Source: Nocardioides salarius
GTDB taxonomy: Bacteria; Actinomycetota; Actinomycetes; Propionibacteriales; Nocardioidaceae
Direction of reading: 5' to 3'
DNA length: 64,000 nt
NCBI RefSeq assembly: GCF_016907435.1
Contig: NZ_JAFBBZ010000001.1
Span: 496,001 to 560,000 of the forward strand
The translations under genes were made by a program, and so were the position numbers. The notes under the pieces are model-generated. The model saw nothing but the letters and a program-made list of their open reading frames with translations, searched no databases and was not told where the DNA came from. Shown here in pieces: positions 8,659 to 16,738 of the stretch. Numbering within the stretch: position 1 is the first letter of the stretch; each line of letters opens with the position of its first letter.

Positions 8659-11460
8659 ATGGCCGGCCCCGCCCGCACCGAGAGCCCCGCTCGGCCCGCG
8701 ACCCCACCCGACGCAGCCCACGGGCTCCCCGCCCATGAGGTGGTGCTGCTGCTCGCCACCGATCCCGCCCGGGGCCTCGGCGAGGCGGAGGCCGCGCAGC
8801 GGCTGATCCGGTTCGGGCCCAACGCGCTGCCGGTCACCAGGAGCGCCGGGCCGCTGCTCCGGCTGGCGCGCCAGCTGCACAACCCGCTGATCTACGTGCT
8901 GCTCGCCTCGGTGCTCGTCACCGCCGCGCTCGGGGAGCTGGTCGACTCCTCGGTGATCCTCGGTGTGGTCGTCGTCAACGCCGCGGTCGGCTTCGTGCAG
9001 GAGTCCCGCGCCGAGGCGGCGCTGGAGGGCCTGCGGGCCATGGTGCGCACCACGGCGAGCGTCGTGCGCGACGGACAGGTGCGCAGCCTGCCCTCGGCCG
9101 AGCTGGTGCCCGGCGACCTCGTGGTGCTCGAGGAGGGCGCCAAGGTGCCCGCCGACCTGCGCGTGACCCGGGCCGACGAGCTGCGGGTCGACGAGTCGGC
9201 CCTGACCGGCGAGTCGGCTCCGGTGGCCAAGCACGAGGTGGTGCTCCCCGGCCAGGTGGCGGTGGCAGACCGCCGCAACATGGCCTACTCGGGGACCCTG
9301 GTCACCACCGGCAGCGGCAGCGGCGTCGTGGTCGCCACCGGCGCCGAGACCGAGCTGGGCGACATCCACCGCCTCGTCGGGGCGGCTGAGGGCCTCTCGA
9401 CGCCCCTGACCCGCAAGCTGGCCTGGTTCAGCAAGCTCCTGACGGTGGCCATCGTGGCGCTGGCGGCGGCCACCTTCTTGATCGGCCTGCTGCGGGGCCA
9501 GGAGATGGCCGAGACCTTCACCGCCGCGGTGGCCCTCGCCGTGGGTGCCATCCCGGAGGGGCTGCCCGCCGCGGTCACCATCACCCTGGCCATCGGGGTG
9601 GCGCGGATGGCGCGGCGCCGAGCCGTCGTACGCCGCCTGCCCGCGGTCGAGACGCTGGGCAGCACAACCGTGATCTGCTCCGACAAGACCGGCACCCTGA
9701 CCCAGAACCAGATGACCGTGCGTGCCGTGTGGACCCAGGAGGGGGAGGTGGAGCTGACCGGCTCGGGCTACGCCCCCGACGGGGTGCTGCGCGACGACCG
9801 GGGCGCCACGCTGACGCCGCTGCCCCGCTCGGCGCTGTGGTGGACGCTGCTGGTGGGAGTCGCCTGCAACGACGCCGCCCTGGCCCGCCGCGACGGGCGG
9901 TGGCGGGTCGTCGGCGACCCCACCGAGGGCGCGATGCTGGTCGCCGGCGCCAAGGCCGGCCTCGACCGTGACCGGGTCGAGGCCCTCGCCCCCCGCGAGG
10001 CCACGGTCCCGTTCTCCTCCGACCGGCGCTGGATGGCCACGCTGCACCGCGACCTCACCGCCGACGACCCGGACCAGCAGGTGGTCGTGGTGAAGGGCGC
10101 CGCCGAGCAGGTGCTCGAGCGGTGCACCAGACAGCTGCGAGCCGACGGGTCGAGCGGCCCCGTCGACCGCACGCTCGTGCTCGGGGCCGCGCACGCCCTG
10201 GCCCAGCAGGGGCTGCGGGTGCTGGCGACGGCGGTGCGCCCGCTGACCGGCGCCGAGCGCGGCGATCCGGCCACCTTCGACGCCGAAGCGGTGCCGGGCG
10301 ACCTGGTGCTCACCGGGCTGCAGGCGATGCTCGACCCGCCGAGGCCCGCCGCCGCCCGGGCGGTCGCGGCCTGCCTGGCCGCCCGGGTCTCGGTCAAGAT
10401 GATCACCGGCGACCACGCCGCCACGGCCACGGCCGTCGCCCGGCACGTCGGGCTGCTCGACGAGTCGGCGACCGGCCCCGTGCCGGTGCTCACCGGCACC
10501 GACCTGGCGGCCCTCGACGCCCAGGAGCTGCCGGCCGCGGTGGACGGCGCCGTCGTGCTGGCCCGGGTCTCCCCCGAGCAGAAGCTGCGCCTGGTCGAGG
10601 CGCTGCAGGGCCAGGGCCACGTCGTGGCGATGACCGGCGACGGGGTCAACGACGCGCCCGCGCTGCGCCAGGCCGACATCGGGGTGGCGATGGGCACCGG
10701 CGGCACCGAGGTGGCCAAGGACGCCGCCGACATGGTGCTGCTCGACGACGACTTCGCGACCATCGAGGCCGCGGTGGAGGAGGGACGCGGGGCCTTCGAC
10801 AACCTGACGAAGTTCATCGCCTGGACGCTGCCCACCAACATCGGCGAGGGCCTGGTGATCCTGGTGGCCGTGCTGCTGGGCACCGCCCTGCCGATCCTGC
10901 CCACCCAGATCCTGTGGATCAACATGACCACCGCGGTGCTGCTGGGGCTGATGCTCGCCTTCGAGCCCCGCGAGGACGGCATCATGACCCGCCCGCCCCG
11001 CGACCCCGACCAGCCGCTGCTCACGCGCGCCCTGACGGCCCGCATCCTGCTGGTCTCGGCACTGCTGGTCGCCGGGTCGTGGTGGCTCTTCCAGTGGGAG
11101 CAGTCCCGCGGGGCCGGCCTCACCGAGGCGCGCACGGCCGCGCTCAACGTCTTCGTCGTCGTCGAGGCCGTCTACCTCTTCAGCTGCCGCTCCCCCAGGC
11201 TCTCGGCCTGGCGCCTGGGCCTGTTCACCAACCGGTGGCTGCTCGTGGGCGTGGGCCTCCAGGCGCTGGGGCAGCTGGCCCTGACCTACCTGCCGGCCAT
11301 GAACGCGGTCTTCGACACCGCGCCGCTCCCGGCCAGCACGTGGGCGCGGATCGCGGCGGTCGCCGCGCTGGCCGGCCTGGTCATCGCCGCCGACAAGCGG
11401 CTGAGGAGCCGCGGCGCGCCCCGCGCACCGACCCCGGCGCCGACCGGGGTCCCCACCTAG
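8659..11460 (+). CDS. P2-type cation-transporting ATPase (CtpF/SERCA-like)
   Basis: A 933-residue P-type ATPase that moves a cation, probably Ca2+ or another divalent ion, across the membrane at the cost of ATP. It has the N-terminal cation-ATPase domain, the TGES actuator motif (ALTGESAPV), the PEGLP ion-site helix (AIPEGLPAAVT), the phosphorylation site DKTGT with D342, the nucleotide-binding domain and the hinge TGDGVND at 659-665. About ten membrane helices are visible, with the last six after the hinge. The layout is closest to mycobacterial CtpF, a known DosR-regulon member. The ATG before AGPARTESPARP is preferred; the frame is open further up through the operator palindrome, which argues against the longer form. 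Confidence 0.9.
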   Translation: MAGPARTESPARPATPPDAAHGLPAHEVVLLLATDPARGLGEAEAAQRLIRFGPNALPVTRSAGPLLRLARQLHNPLIYVLLASVLVTAALGELVDSSVILGVVVVNAAVGFVQESRAEAALEGLRAMVRTTASVVRDGQVRSLPSAELVPGDLVVLEEGAKVPADLRVTRADELRVDESALTGESAPVAKHEVVLPGQVAVADRRNMAYSGTLVTTGSGSGVVVATGAETELGDIHRLVGAAEGLSTPLTRKLAWFSKLLTVAIVALAAATFLIGLLRGQEMAETFTAAVALAVGAIPEGLPAAVTITLAIGVARMARRRAVVRRLPAVETLGSTTVICSDKTGTLTQNQMTVRAVWTQEGEVELTGSGYAPDGVLRDDRGATLTPLPRSALWWTLLVGVACNDAALARRDGRWRVVGDPTEGAMLVAGAKAGLDRDRVEALAPREATVPFSSDRRWMATLHRDLTADDPDQQVVVVKGAAEQVLERCTRQLRADGSSGPVDRTLVLGAAHALAQQGLRVLATAVRPLTGAERGDPATFDAEAVPGDLVLTGLQAMLDPPRPAAARAVAACLAARVSVKMITGDHAATATAVARHVGLLDESATGPVPVLTGTDLAALDAQELPAAVDGAVVLARVSPEQKLRLVEALQGQGHVVAMTGDGVNDAPALRQADIGVAMGTGGTEVAKDAADMVLLDDDFATIEAAVEEGRGAFDNLTKFIAWTLPTNIGEGLVILVAVLLGTALPILPTQILWINMTTAVLLGLMLAFEPREDGIMTRPPRDPDQPLLTRALTARILLVSALLVAGSWWLFQWEQSRGAGLTEARTAALNVFVVVEAVYLFSCRSPRLSAWRLGLFTNRWLLVGVGLQALGQLALTYLPAMNAVFDTAPLPASTWARIAAVAALAGLVIAADKRLRSRGAPRAPTPAPTGVPT

Positions 11461-11642
11461 TCGAGCGCCGAGAAGGCGTCGTACACCATGAACGCCGGCC
11501 ACACGACGCCCTCGAGCACCGCCAGGACGTGCCACCAGAACCCGTCGGGGGCGTCCTTCCAGAAGTAGACCCAGGCGCCGAACACGCCCAGGCCGTAGAT
11601 CGCGCCGCCTCCTGCCGCCCCGCCACCGCTGCTGCCCGCCAC
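11457..11642 (-). CDS. Small conserved membrane protein (61 aa)
   Basis: A 61-residue protein with a Gly/Ser-rich head (AGSSGGGAAGGG), the motif AIYGLGVFGAWVYFW in a first membrane helix, and a second helix GVVWPAFMVYDAFSAL. Similar tiny proteins with GAIYGLG and WPAFLVY motifs are common in actinobacteria, with unknown function. The GTG start has GAGGAGG about 9 nt upstream. Its stop codon overlaps the stop of the convergent ATPase gene by two bases. Confidence 0.7.
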   Translation of the reverse strand: MAGSSGGGAAGGGAIYGLGVFGAWVYFWKDAPDGFWWHVLAVLEGVVWPAFMVYDAFSALD

Positions 11643-11822
11643 GTGCCTCGCCCTCCTCGTGCCGTCCGGGGCCGTCGACCCGGCCCGCACCCACGGTGCG
11701 CCGGCGGCCCGCTCCCCCACCAGGGCCCAACGGACCCCCGCGGCGGGTCGGACGACCGTGGGCGCCCCGCCCCGTCGGCGACAACCTGGGGAGCGACCCA
11801 CGACCGAGCACAGGGAGCACCC

Positions 11823-12887
11823 ATGCCGACCACCGCGCCGACCGCCGCACCGACAGCCGCACCGACCGCCACGGCCCGGGCCCTCGTGGCCCCGGGCAAG
11901 GGCCTGCTGGCCATCGACGAGAGCCAGCCCACGATGACCAAACGCCTCGCGCGCATCGGTGTCGAGTCGACGGGGGCGACCCGGCTGGCCCTGCGCGAGC
12001 TGCTGCTCACCACCCCCGGTCTCGAGGAGCACGTCAGCGGCGTCATCCTCTACGACGAGACCATCCGCCAGCGCACCAGCAGCGGGGCGCTGGTGCCCGA
12101 GCTGCTCGCCGGCGCCGGGATCGTCCCCGGCATCAAGGTCGACCGGGGCACGGTACCCCTCGCCGGCTCGCCCGGCGAGCTGGTCACCCAGGGGCTCGAC
12201 GGGCTGCGCGAGCGCTTCGCCGAGTACGCCGCCCTGGGCGCGCGCTTCGCCAAGTGGCGAGCGGTGCTGCGCATCGACGCCACCCTGCCGACCCCGGCGT
12301 GCGTGAGCGCCAACGCCCACGCGCTGGCCCGCTACGCTGCACTGGCCCAGGAGGCCGGGCTGGTGCCGGTGGTCGAGCCCGAGGTGCTGATGGACGGCGC
12401 GCACTCGCTGGAGCGCTGCGCCGAGGTGACCGCGCAGGTCCTGCGGGAGGTCTACGCCGAGCTGGCCCGCCAGCACGTCACCCTCGAGGCGACCCTGCTC
12501 AAGCCCAACATGGTCCTGCCGGGGACCCTCTCGCCGGAGACCGGGACGATCGAGGACCACGTGGTCGCCGAGCGCACCGTCGCGGTGCTGCGCGACACCG
12601 TGCCGGCCTCGGTGCCCGGCATCGTCTTCCTCTCCGGCGGCCAGAGCCCGCAAGAAGCCACCGCCCGGCTCGACGCGCTCAACCGGCTCCCTGCGCCGCA
12701 GCCCTGGCAGCTGAGCTTCTCCTACGGCAGGGCGCTGCAGGCCCCGGTGCTCGACGCCTGGCGCGGCGAGCCGGCCAACGTGGCCGCCGCCCAGGCGGTC
12801 CTCGCCGAGCGGGCACGGCTCACCGGCGCCGCCCGCCGGGGCCGCTACGACAGGGCCTCCGAACCGGCCGCCCCGGTGGCCGGGTGA
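11823..12887 (+). CDS. Class I fructose-bisphosphate aldolase
   Basis: A 354-residue Schiff-base aldolase cleaving fructose 1,6-bisphosphate in glycolysis and gluconeogenesis. All animal-type class I landmarks are present: IKVDRGTVPLAG (K105), FAKWRAVL (K144), VVEPEVL (E185, E187) and the Schiff-base lysine K227 in ATLLKPNM, then the phosphate-binding LSGGQS and SFSYGRALQ. The first about 18 residues are an odd Thr-Ala-Pro repeat (TTAPTAAPTAAPT) not seen in the usual family start. It lies inside the dormancy-like block, but the closest palindromic element upstream (11723-11737) has the wrong half-site spacing, so membership in the regulon is unproven. Confidence 0.93.
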   Translation: MPTTAPTAAPTAAPTATARALVAPGKGLLAIDESQPTMTKRLARIGVESTGATRLALRELLLTTPGLEEHVSGVILYDETIRQRTSSGALVPELLAGAGIVPGIKVDRGTVPLAGSPGELVTQGLDGLRERFAEYAALGARFAKWRAVLRIDATLPTPACVSANAHALARYAALAQEAGLVPVVEPEVLMDGAHSLERCAEVTAQVLREVYAELARQHVTLEATLLKPNMVLPGTLSPETGTIEDHVVAERTVAVLRDTVPASVPGIVFLSGGQSPQEATARLDALNRLPAPQPWQLSFSYGRALQAPVLDAWRGEPANVAAAQAVLAERARLTGAARRGRYDRASEPAAPVAG

Positions 12888-12898
12888 GGGCCGCGGAG

Positions 12899-12983
12899 CT
12901 TCATCGGCCGGCCGACGGATCTCCTGAGTGGACGATGAAGCTTCATCGGCCACCCAGGTGGTTCATCGGCCGGCCGATGAACC
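12899..12983. repeat. TTCATCGGCC repeat array with 24-bp palindrome
   Basis: Three copies of TTCATCGGCC start at 12900, 12942 and 12962 in the gap between the convergent aldolase and devR genes. The last is half of a perfect 24-bp palindrome at 12960-12983 centred on GGCC/GGCC; another copy overlaps the palindrome GATGAAGCTTCATC. The position suggests a bidirectional terminator or a REP-like element. The devR stop codon falls within the 24-bp palindrome. Confidence 0.7.
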
Positions 12984-13631
12984 TCCCGGCCGGCGGCGCC
13001 CGGTCTCGTGCTGCCGGGTGGCGATGATGGCGGCCTGGGTGCGGCTCTCGACGCCGAGCTTGCCGAGCACCGTGGAGACGTAGTTCTTCACCGTCTTCTC
13101 GGCCAGCTCGAGGCGCTCGGCGATCTGGCGGTTGGTCAGGCCCTCGCCGACCAGGTCGAGGACCTGGTGCTCCTTGGGCGTCAGCTGCTTGGTCACCCAG
13201 TCCTCCGGGGGCCCGTCGCGCAGCCGGGCGAGGACCTGCGCGGTGACCGCCGGGTCCAGCATCGACTGACCGGCCGCCACCCGGCGCACGGTCTCGACGA
13301 AGTCGTTGCCCTTGACCTGCTTGAGCACGTAGCCGGCGGCGCCGGCCATGATGGCGGAGAAGAGCGCCTCGTCCTCGTCGTAGGAGGTCAGGATGACGGC
13401 CGCGATCGTGGGGTCGACCGAGCGCACCTGGCGGCAGACCTCGACGCCGGACCCGTCGGGCAGGCGCTGGTCGAGGACGGCGACGTCGGGACGCAGCGCC
13501 GGGATCCGCCGGGCGGCCTCCTGGGCCAGGCCCGACTCGCCCACCACCACGATGTCGCCCTGGCTCTCCAGCAGCTCACGCGTGCCGCGGCGCACCAGCT
13601 CGTGGTCGTCGAGCAGGTAGACCCGGATCAC
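12963..13631 (-). CDS. devR: DevR/DosR-type response regulator (NarL/LuxR family)
   Basis: A 222-residue two-component regulator: receiver domain at 1-120 and LuxR-type HTH at about 150-215. The receiver has the acidic pair D8/D9, phospho-acceptor D54 (AVLDQRLPDG), the switch Thr in ILTSYDEDEA and the Lys in GYVLKQVKG. The HTH reads EGLTNRQIAERLELAEKTVK. Residue numbering and wording track mycobacterial DosR closely, including D54. The GTG start with GGGGAG 7 nt upstream gives a DosR-sized protein; an ATG 17 codons up lacks a ribosome site. No sensor kinase is encoded nearby, so it is locally an orphan. The C-terminal residues are encoded by a 24-bp palindrome. Confidence 0.88.
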   Translation of the reverse strand: MIRVYLLDDHELVRRGTRELLESQGDIVVVGESGLAQEAARRIPALRPDVAVLDQRLPDGSGVEVCRQVRSVDPTIAAVILTSYDEDEALFSAIMAGAAGYVLKQVKGNDFVETVRRVAAGQSMLDPAVTAQVLARLRDGPPEDWVTKQLTPKEHQVLDLVGEGLTNRQIAERLELAEKTVKNYVSTVLGKLGVESRTQAAIIATRQHETGRRRPGGSSAGR

Positions 13632-13739
13632 CGGGCGCTCCCCGTGCTCGCCTGCCCGGCCAGGACCGTCGACTTCCCACATGACCCGAACCTAGGCGCG
13701 ACCCGGCCGGTCTGCCCCGGCCCAGCGGCACCACCCGGC

Positions 13740-13753
13740 AGGACCTTGGTCCC
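13740..13753. promoter_or_regulatory. DosR/DevR-like operator 2
   Basis: AGGACCTTGGTCCC fits RGGAC-N4-GTCCC and lies in the divergent gap, about 110 bp before the devR start and about 117 bp before the universal stress gene. It differs by one base from operator 3 over 14 positions. A weaker match, CGGAC-CTCC-GGCCC, sits at 13799-13812. Binding by the adjacent DevR is inferred. Confidence 0.65.
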
Positions 13754-13798
13754 GGAGTGCGCAGTTCCGGAGTGCGCGGCCCAGGAGTGCGCGGCCCG
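13754..13798. repeat. Three 15-bp direct repeats in the devR-usp promoter region
   Basis: GGAGTGCGC occurs at 13754, 13769 and 13784, exactly 15 bp apart, with partly conserved spacers (the last two continue GGCCC). The array lies immediately beside operator 2, between it and the stress-protein gene. It could be a second regulator's binding array. Confidence 0.6.
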
Positions 13799-13870
13799 CG
13801 GACCTCCGGCCCCCCGGTCCCGCGACCAACGGCCCTGCCCGGCCCGGGCCCCGGACGGCACCGTGGTCGG

Positions 13871-14755
13871 ATGGCACCCACCTCACCGCCGGCCACCGCG
13901 GACCCGACGCACGCCCCGCCGCGCCCACGCGTCCTCGTGGCCGTCGGCGGCTCGGACCCCGGGTCGGCGGCACGCTGGGCCGCCCGGGAGGCCGTCCGCG
14001 GTGGAGCCACGGTGCACCTGCTGCAGGTCGCCCCGACCACGCTGGCGCGCGAGCAGGGCCGCACGGCGCTGCGCACCGCCGCGGCGGCGTGCTTCGACGA
14101 GGTCGGCGACCGCGTGCGGGTAGAGACCGAGCAGGCGGTGGGCCACCCGCCGGAGGTCCTGGTCGCGGCCGCGCCCGCCGCCCGCCTGGTCGTGACAGGA
14201 CGCCGCGACAGCAGCTCGTGGCACTCCACCGGCTCGGTCTCCGCGGCCCTCGCCGACCTCACCGACGTCGCGATGTGCGTGGTGCCGCCGTCGTGGAGCG
14301 CGCCGCGACGCTCGCTGGTGGCCGTCGGGCTCGACCCGGACCGGCCCGACCGGGCCGCCCTGACCGAGGCCGTACGCCGCGCGCGACTCGGACGGGCGGT
14401 GCTGCGGGTGCTGGTGCACCGACCCGGCTCGCTGGCGCCCGACCCGGTGGCGGGGCCCGACGCGCTGCGCCGCCGCGCCCAGGAGGTGCTGGCCGAGTGC
14501 GGCGGCGACGCGTGCGACGTCGAGGTCTCGGTGGACGAGGGGCACCCGTCCTCGGGGCTGCTGGCGGCCGCGCGCACCGCCGACCTGCTCGTGCTCGGCC
14601 GGCGCGAGCACCGCGGCGGACCGGCGACATACCTCGGGCCCGTCGCGCGCGCGGTGCTGCCGTGGGCCGAGTGCCCCGTCGTGCTGAGCCGCCCCGAGCG
14701 CGACCGTGCGCCGGGGCCGGCACGTGTCCCTGCCGGCGAGGACCTTGGGCCCTGA
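13871..14755 (+). CDS. Tandem universal stress protein
   Basis: A 294-residue cytosolic protein with two UspA-like domains, at about 18-140 (VLVAVGGSDPGSAARWAAREAVRGG) and 148-285 (SLVAVGLDPDRPDRAALTEA). The second keeps a recognisable nucleotide-loop and tail, LVLGRREHRGGPATYLGPVARAVL then CPVVLSRP; the first is more diverged. Tandem USPs of this kind belong to the mycobacterial DosR regulon (established for Rv1996 and Rv2623). It is divergent from devR across a gap holding operator 2. Its last codons contain operator 3. Confidence 0.88.
   Translation: MAPTSPPATADPTHAPPRPRVLVAVGGSDPGSAARWAAREAVRGGATVHLLQVAPTTLAREQGRTALRTAAAACFDEVGDRVRVETEQAVGHPPEVLVAAAPAARLVVTGRRDSSSWHSTGSVSAALADLTDVAMCVVPPSWSAPRRSLVAVGLDPDRPDRAALTEAVRRARLGRAVLRVLVHRPGSLAPDPVAGPDALRRRAQEVLAECGGDACDVEVSVDEGHPSSGLLAAARTADLLVLGRREHRGGPATYLGPVARAVLPWAECPVVLSRPERDRAPGPARVPAGEDLGP
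14739..14752. promoter_or_regulatory. DosR/DevR-like operator 3
   Basis: AGGACCTTGGGCCC fits RGGAC-N4-GNCCC and lies within the last five codons of the stress-protein gene, 81 bp before the ATG of the CBS-nitroreductase gene. Its near-identity to operator 2 makes chance less likely even at this GC content. Confidence 0.6.
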
Positions 14756-14833
14756 CGCGGGCGCCGCCCACGGCGGAGCCTGGAACCCCCAGCACCGCAC
14801 CGCCCCACGAGGGGCCCACCAGAGGAGCCGACC

Positions 14834-16207
14834 ATGCGGGTCGCCGAGGTCATGACCGCACCACCGCTCACCACCACGACCGACGCCGGGGTCGACGACG
14901 CCCTGGCGCTGCTCGCACGCCACCACGTCAGCTCGCTGCCGGTCGTGGACGCCGCCGGCAGGCTGCAGGGCCTGCTGCACGAGGTCGACGTGATCCGGGG
15001 CCGGGTCCCGCACGCAGCGCTCGCCGGCGGCACGCCCGGGCCCGGCGCGCCGCCCGCCGTCGTCGGTGACGTGATGGCGCCGGTGCCCGCGCGCCTGGGC
15101 CCCGACACCGACCTGGCGACGGCGGCCGACCTGCTGGGCTCGTCGAGCGTGACGAGCCTGCCCGTCGTCGACGACCAGGGGCACGTGGTCGGGGTGGTGA
15201 GCCGCAGCGACGTCGTGGGAGTGCTCACGGGCACCGCCGGCGATGCCGACGACGGCCTCGACACCCTCACGCGCCGGCTGCTGCAGCTGGCCTGTCGCGC
15301 CCCGAGCGTGCACAACACCCAGCCCTGGCTGTGGCGGGCCACCGGCTCCGTCATCGAGCTGTACGCCGACCCCGCGCGCCAGCTGGCGGCCGCGGACCCC
15401 GACGGGCGCAGCCTGCGCATCAGCTGTGGCGCCGCCCTGCACCACCTGCAGGTGGCCGCCCGCGCGCTCGGGCAGGGCTGCACGGTCGAGCGGCTGCCCG
15501 CCGGGCCCGGCTCGACGCTGCTGGCCCGGGTGAGCCTCGAGGCGGGGCCCGACCAGCCCGGCACGCCGCCGACGGACGCGGACGCACGAGCCGACCTGGA
15601 GGCCATCACGGCCCGGGTCACCGACCGCAGGCGCTTCACCAGCTGGGAGGTGCCCGCGCCCCGGCTCGAGCACCTGGCGGGCATCGGCGCCCGCGCGGGC
15701 TGTGCCGTCGTACCCGTGGTCGACCCGGGCCGCCGGCACCGGCTGGAGGAGCTCGTCGAGCAGGCCCGGGACCTCCTGTCGCAGGACCCCGCGGTGCAGG
15801 CCGAGCAGCGGGCCTGGGTGCAGCGCAGCACCCACGACGGAGTCCCGCGGGAGGCCACCGAGGGGCCGGCCACCCGCTTCGACGACCGGCCGGTCGTCGA
15901 CCCCGGCGGCATCGACCGCGCCGACGGCGTGCTGGTGCTGGCCACGCCGACCGACGAACCGCTCGACCACCTGCGCGCCGGCGAGGCGCTGAGCCGGACC
16001 TCGCTCAGCGCCACCACCGGTCTGCTGTCGATGGTCCCGCTGAGCCACGTGGTGGAGCGCCCCGAGACCCGTCGGGCCCTGCAGCGCGACGTGCTGGGCA
16101 GCGCCCTGGTGCCGCAGCTGCTGGTGCGGGTCGGGTGGCAGGAGAGCTCGCGCGAGCGGCTCGCGCCGAGCCCGCGACGTCCGCTCGCCGACGTGCTGCT
16201 GCACTGA
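14834..16207 (+). CDS. CBS-pair / Acg-family nitroreductase fusion protein
   Basis: A 457-residue two-part protein. Residues 1-60 and 76-132 are two CBS motifs (VAEVMTAPP...SSLPVVDAAGRLQGLL; VGDVMAPVPARL...SLPVVDDQGHVVGVVSRSDV), a typical adenosine-nucleotide sensor. From about residue 142 it is an Acg-type FMN nitroreductase with the signature RAPSVHNTQPW at 155-165, and RFDDRPVV near 350. In M. tuberculosis the separate proteins Hrp1 (CBS pair) and Acg are both DosR-regulon products, so the fusion fits its place here. The ATG has AGAGGAG 6-7 nt upstream. Whether it reduces any substrate is unknown; Acg itself is thought to sequester flavin. Confidence 0.88.
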   Translation: MRVAEVMTAPPLTTTTDAGVDDALALLARHHVSSLPVVDAAGRLQGLLHEVDVIRGRVPHAALAGGTPGPGAPPAVVGDVMAPVPARLGPDTDLATAADLLGSSSVTSLPVVDDQGHVVGVVSRSDVVGVLTGTAGDADDGLDTLTRRLLQLACRAPSVHNTQPWLWRATGSVIELYADPARQLAAADPDGRSLRISCGAALHHLQVAARALGQGCTVERLPAGPGSTLLARVSLEAGPDQPGTPPTDADARADLEAITARVTDRRRFTSWEVPAPRLEHLAGIGARAGCAVVPVVDPGRRHRLEELVEQARDLLSQDPAVQAEQRAWVQRSTHDGVPREATEGPATRFDDRPVVDPGGIDRADGVLVLATPTDEPLDHLRAGEALSRTSLSATTGLLSMVPLSHVVERPETRRALQRDVLGSALVPQLLVRVGWQESSRERLAPSPRRPLADVLLH

Positions 16208-16284
16208 GCGGCGGTCGGCCCGGGACGCCTCCGGTCCCCCGCGCGGGCGTGCCGCACGCCCGGGCGACGTGCTGGGATGGGCCG

Positions 16285-16695
16285 ATGGCCCACCGCTACC
16301 CCTTCGCCTTCAGCCCCGCCTACCGTCTGCCGGCCCTGGCCCTGGCCATCACCCCCCGCACGGCGTGGGTGGAGGTCGACGAGCCGGGCGCGCCCGCGCC
16401 CGAGCTGCGGGTGCGCTTCGGGCCGTGGCGGCTGCGCACGCCCATCGAGAACATCACCGGCGTGCAGCGCAGCGGCGGCTTCGCCTACCTCAAGACCGTC
16501 GGGCCGCCGCACCTGTCGTTCACCGACAAGGGGGTCACCTTCGCGACCAACGGCGACGCCGCCGTCTGCCTCGAGCTGCGCTCCCCGGTGAAGGGGATCG
16601 ACCCCACCGGCCGCATCGTGCACCCCGGCGTGACCCTGACCGTCGCCGACCCCGACGCCCTCGCCTCGGAGGTCAGCGCCCACCCGGCGCGATGA
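16285..16695 (+). CDS. Conserved hypothetical protein
   Basis: A 136-residue soluble protein I do not assign to a named family. It has a regular beta-rich pattern (FSPAYRLPALALAI, TAWVEVDEPG, LRVRFGPWRLRTPIENITGVQ) resembling PH-like or DUF-type actinobacterial proteins. No signal peptide or membrane helix is visible. It follows the fusion gene by 77 bp on the same strand and may be read from it or from its own promoter. Confidence 0.75.
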   Translation: MAHRYPFAFSPAYRLPALALAITPRTAWVEVDEPGAPAPELRVRFGPWRLRTPIENITGVQRSGGFAYLKTVGPPHLSFTDKGVTFATNGDAAVCLELRSPVKGIDPTGRIVHPGVTLTVADPDALASEVSAHPAR

Positions 16696-16738
16696 GCCCC
16701 GGCTGACGCGACCCGGACCACGACCCCGGGAGGGGCGC

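Noticed and set aside
11723..11737. Fourth DosR-like box before the class I aldolase (GGGCCCAACGGACCC)
   Set aside because: The half-sites are five bases apart instead of four, so it does not fit the other three sites.
16221..16240. GGGAC...GTCCC pair before the hypothetical gene at 16285
   Set aside because: The spacing is seven bases; likely chance in GC-rich DNA.
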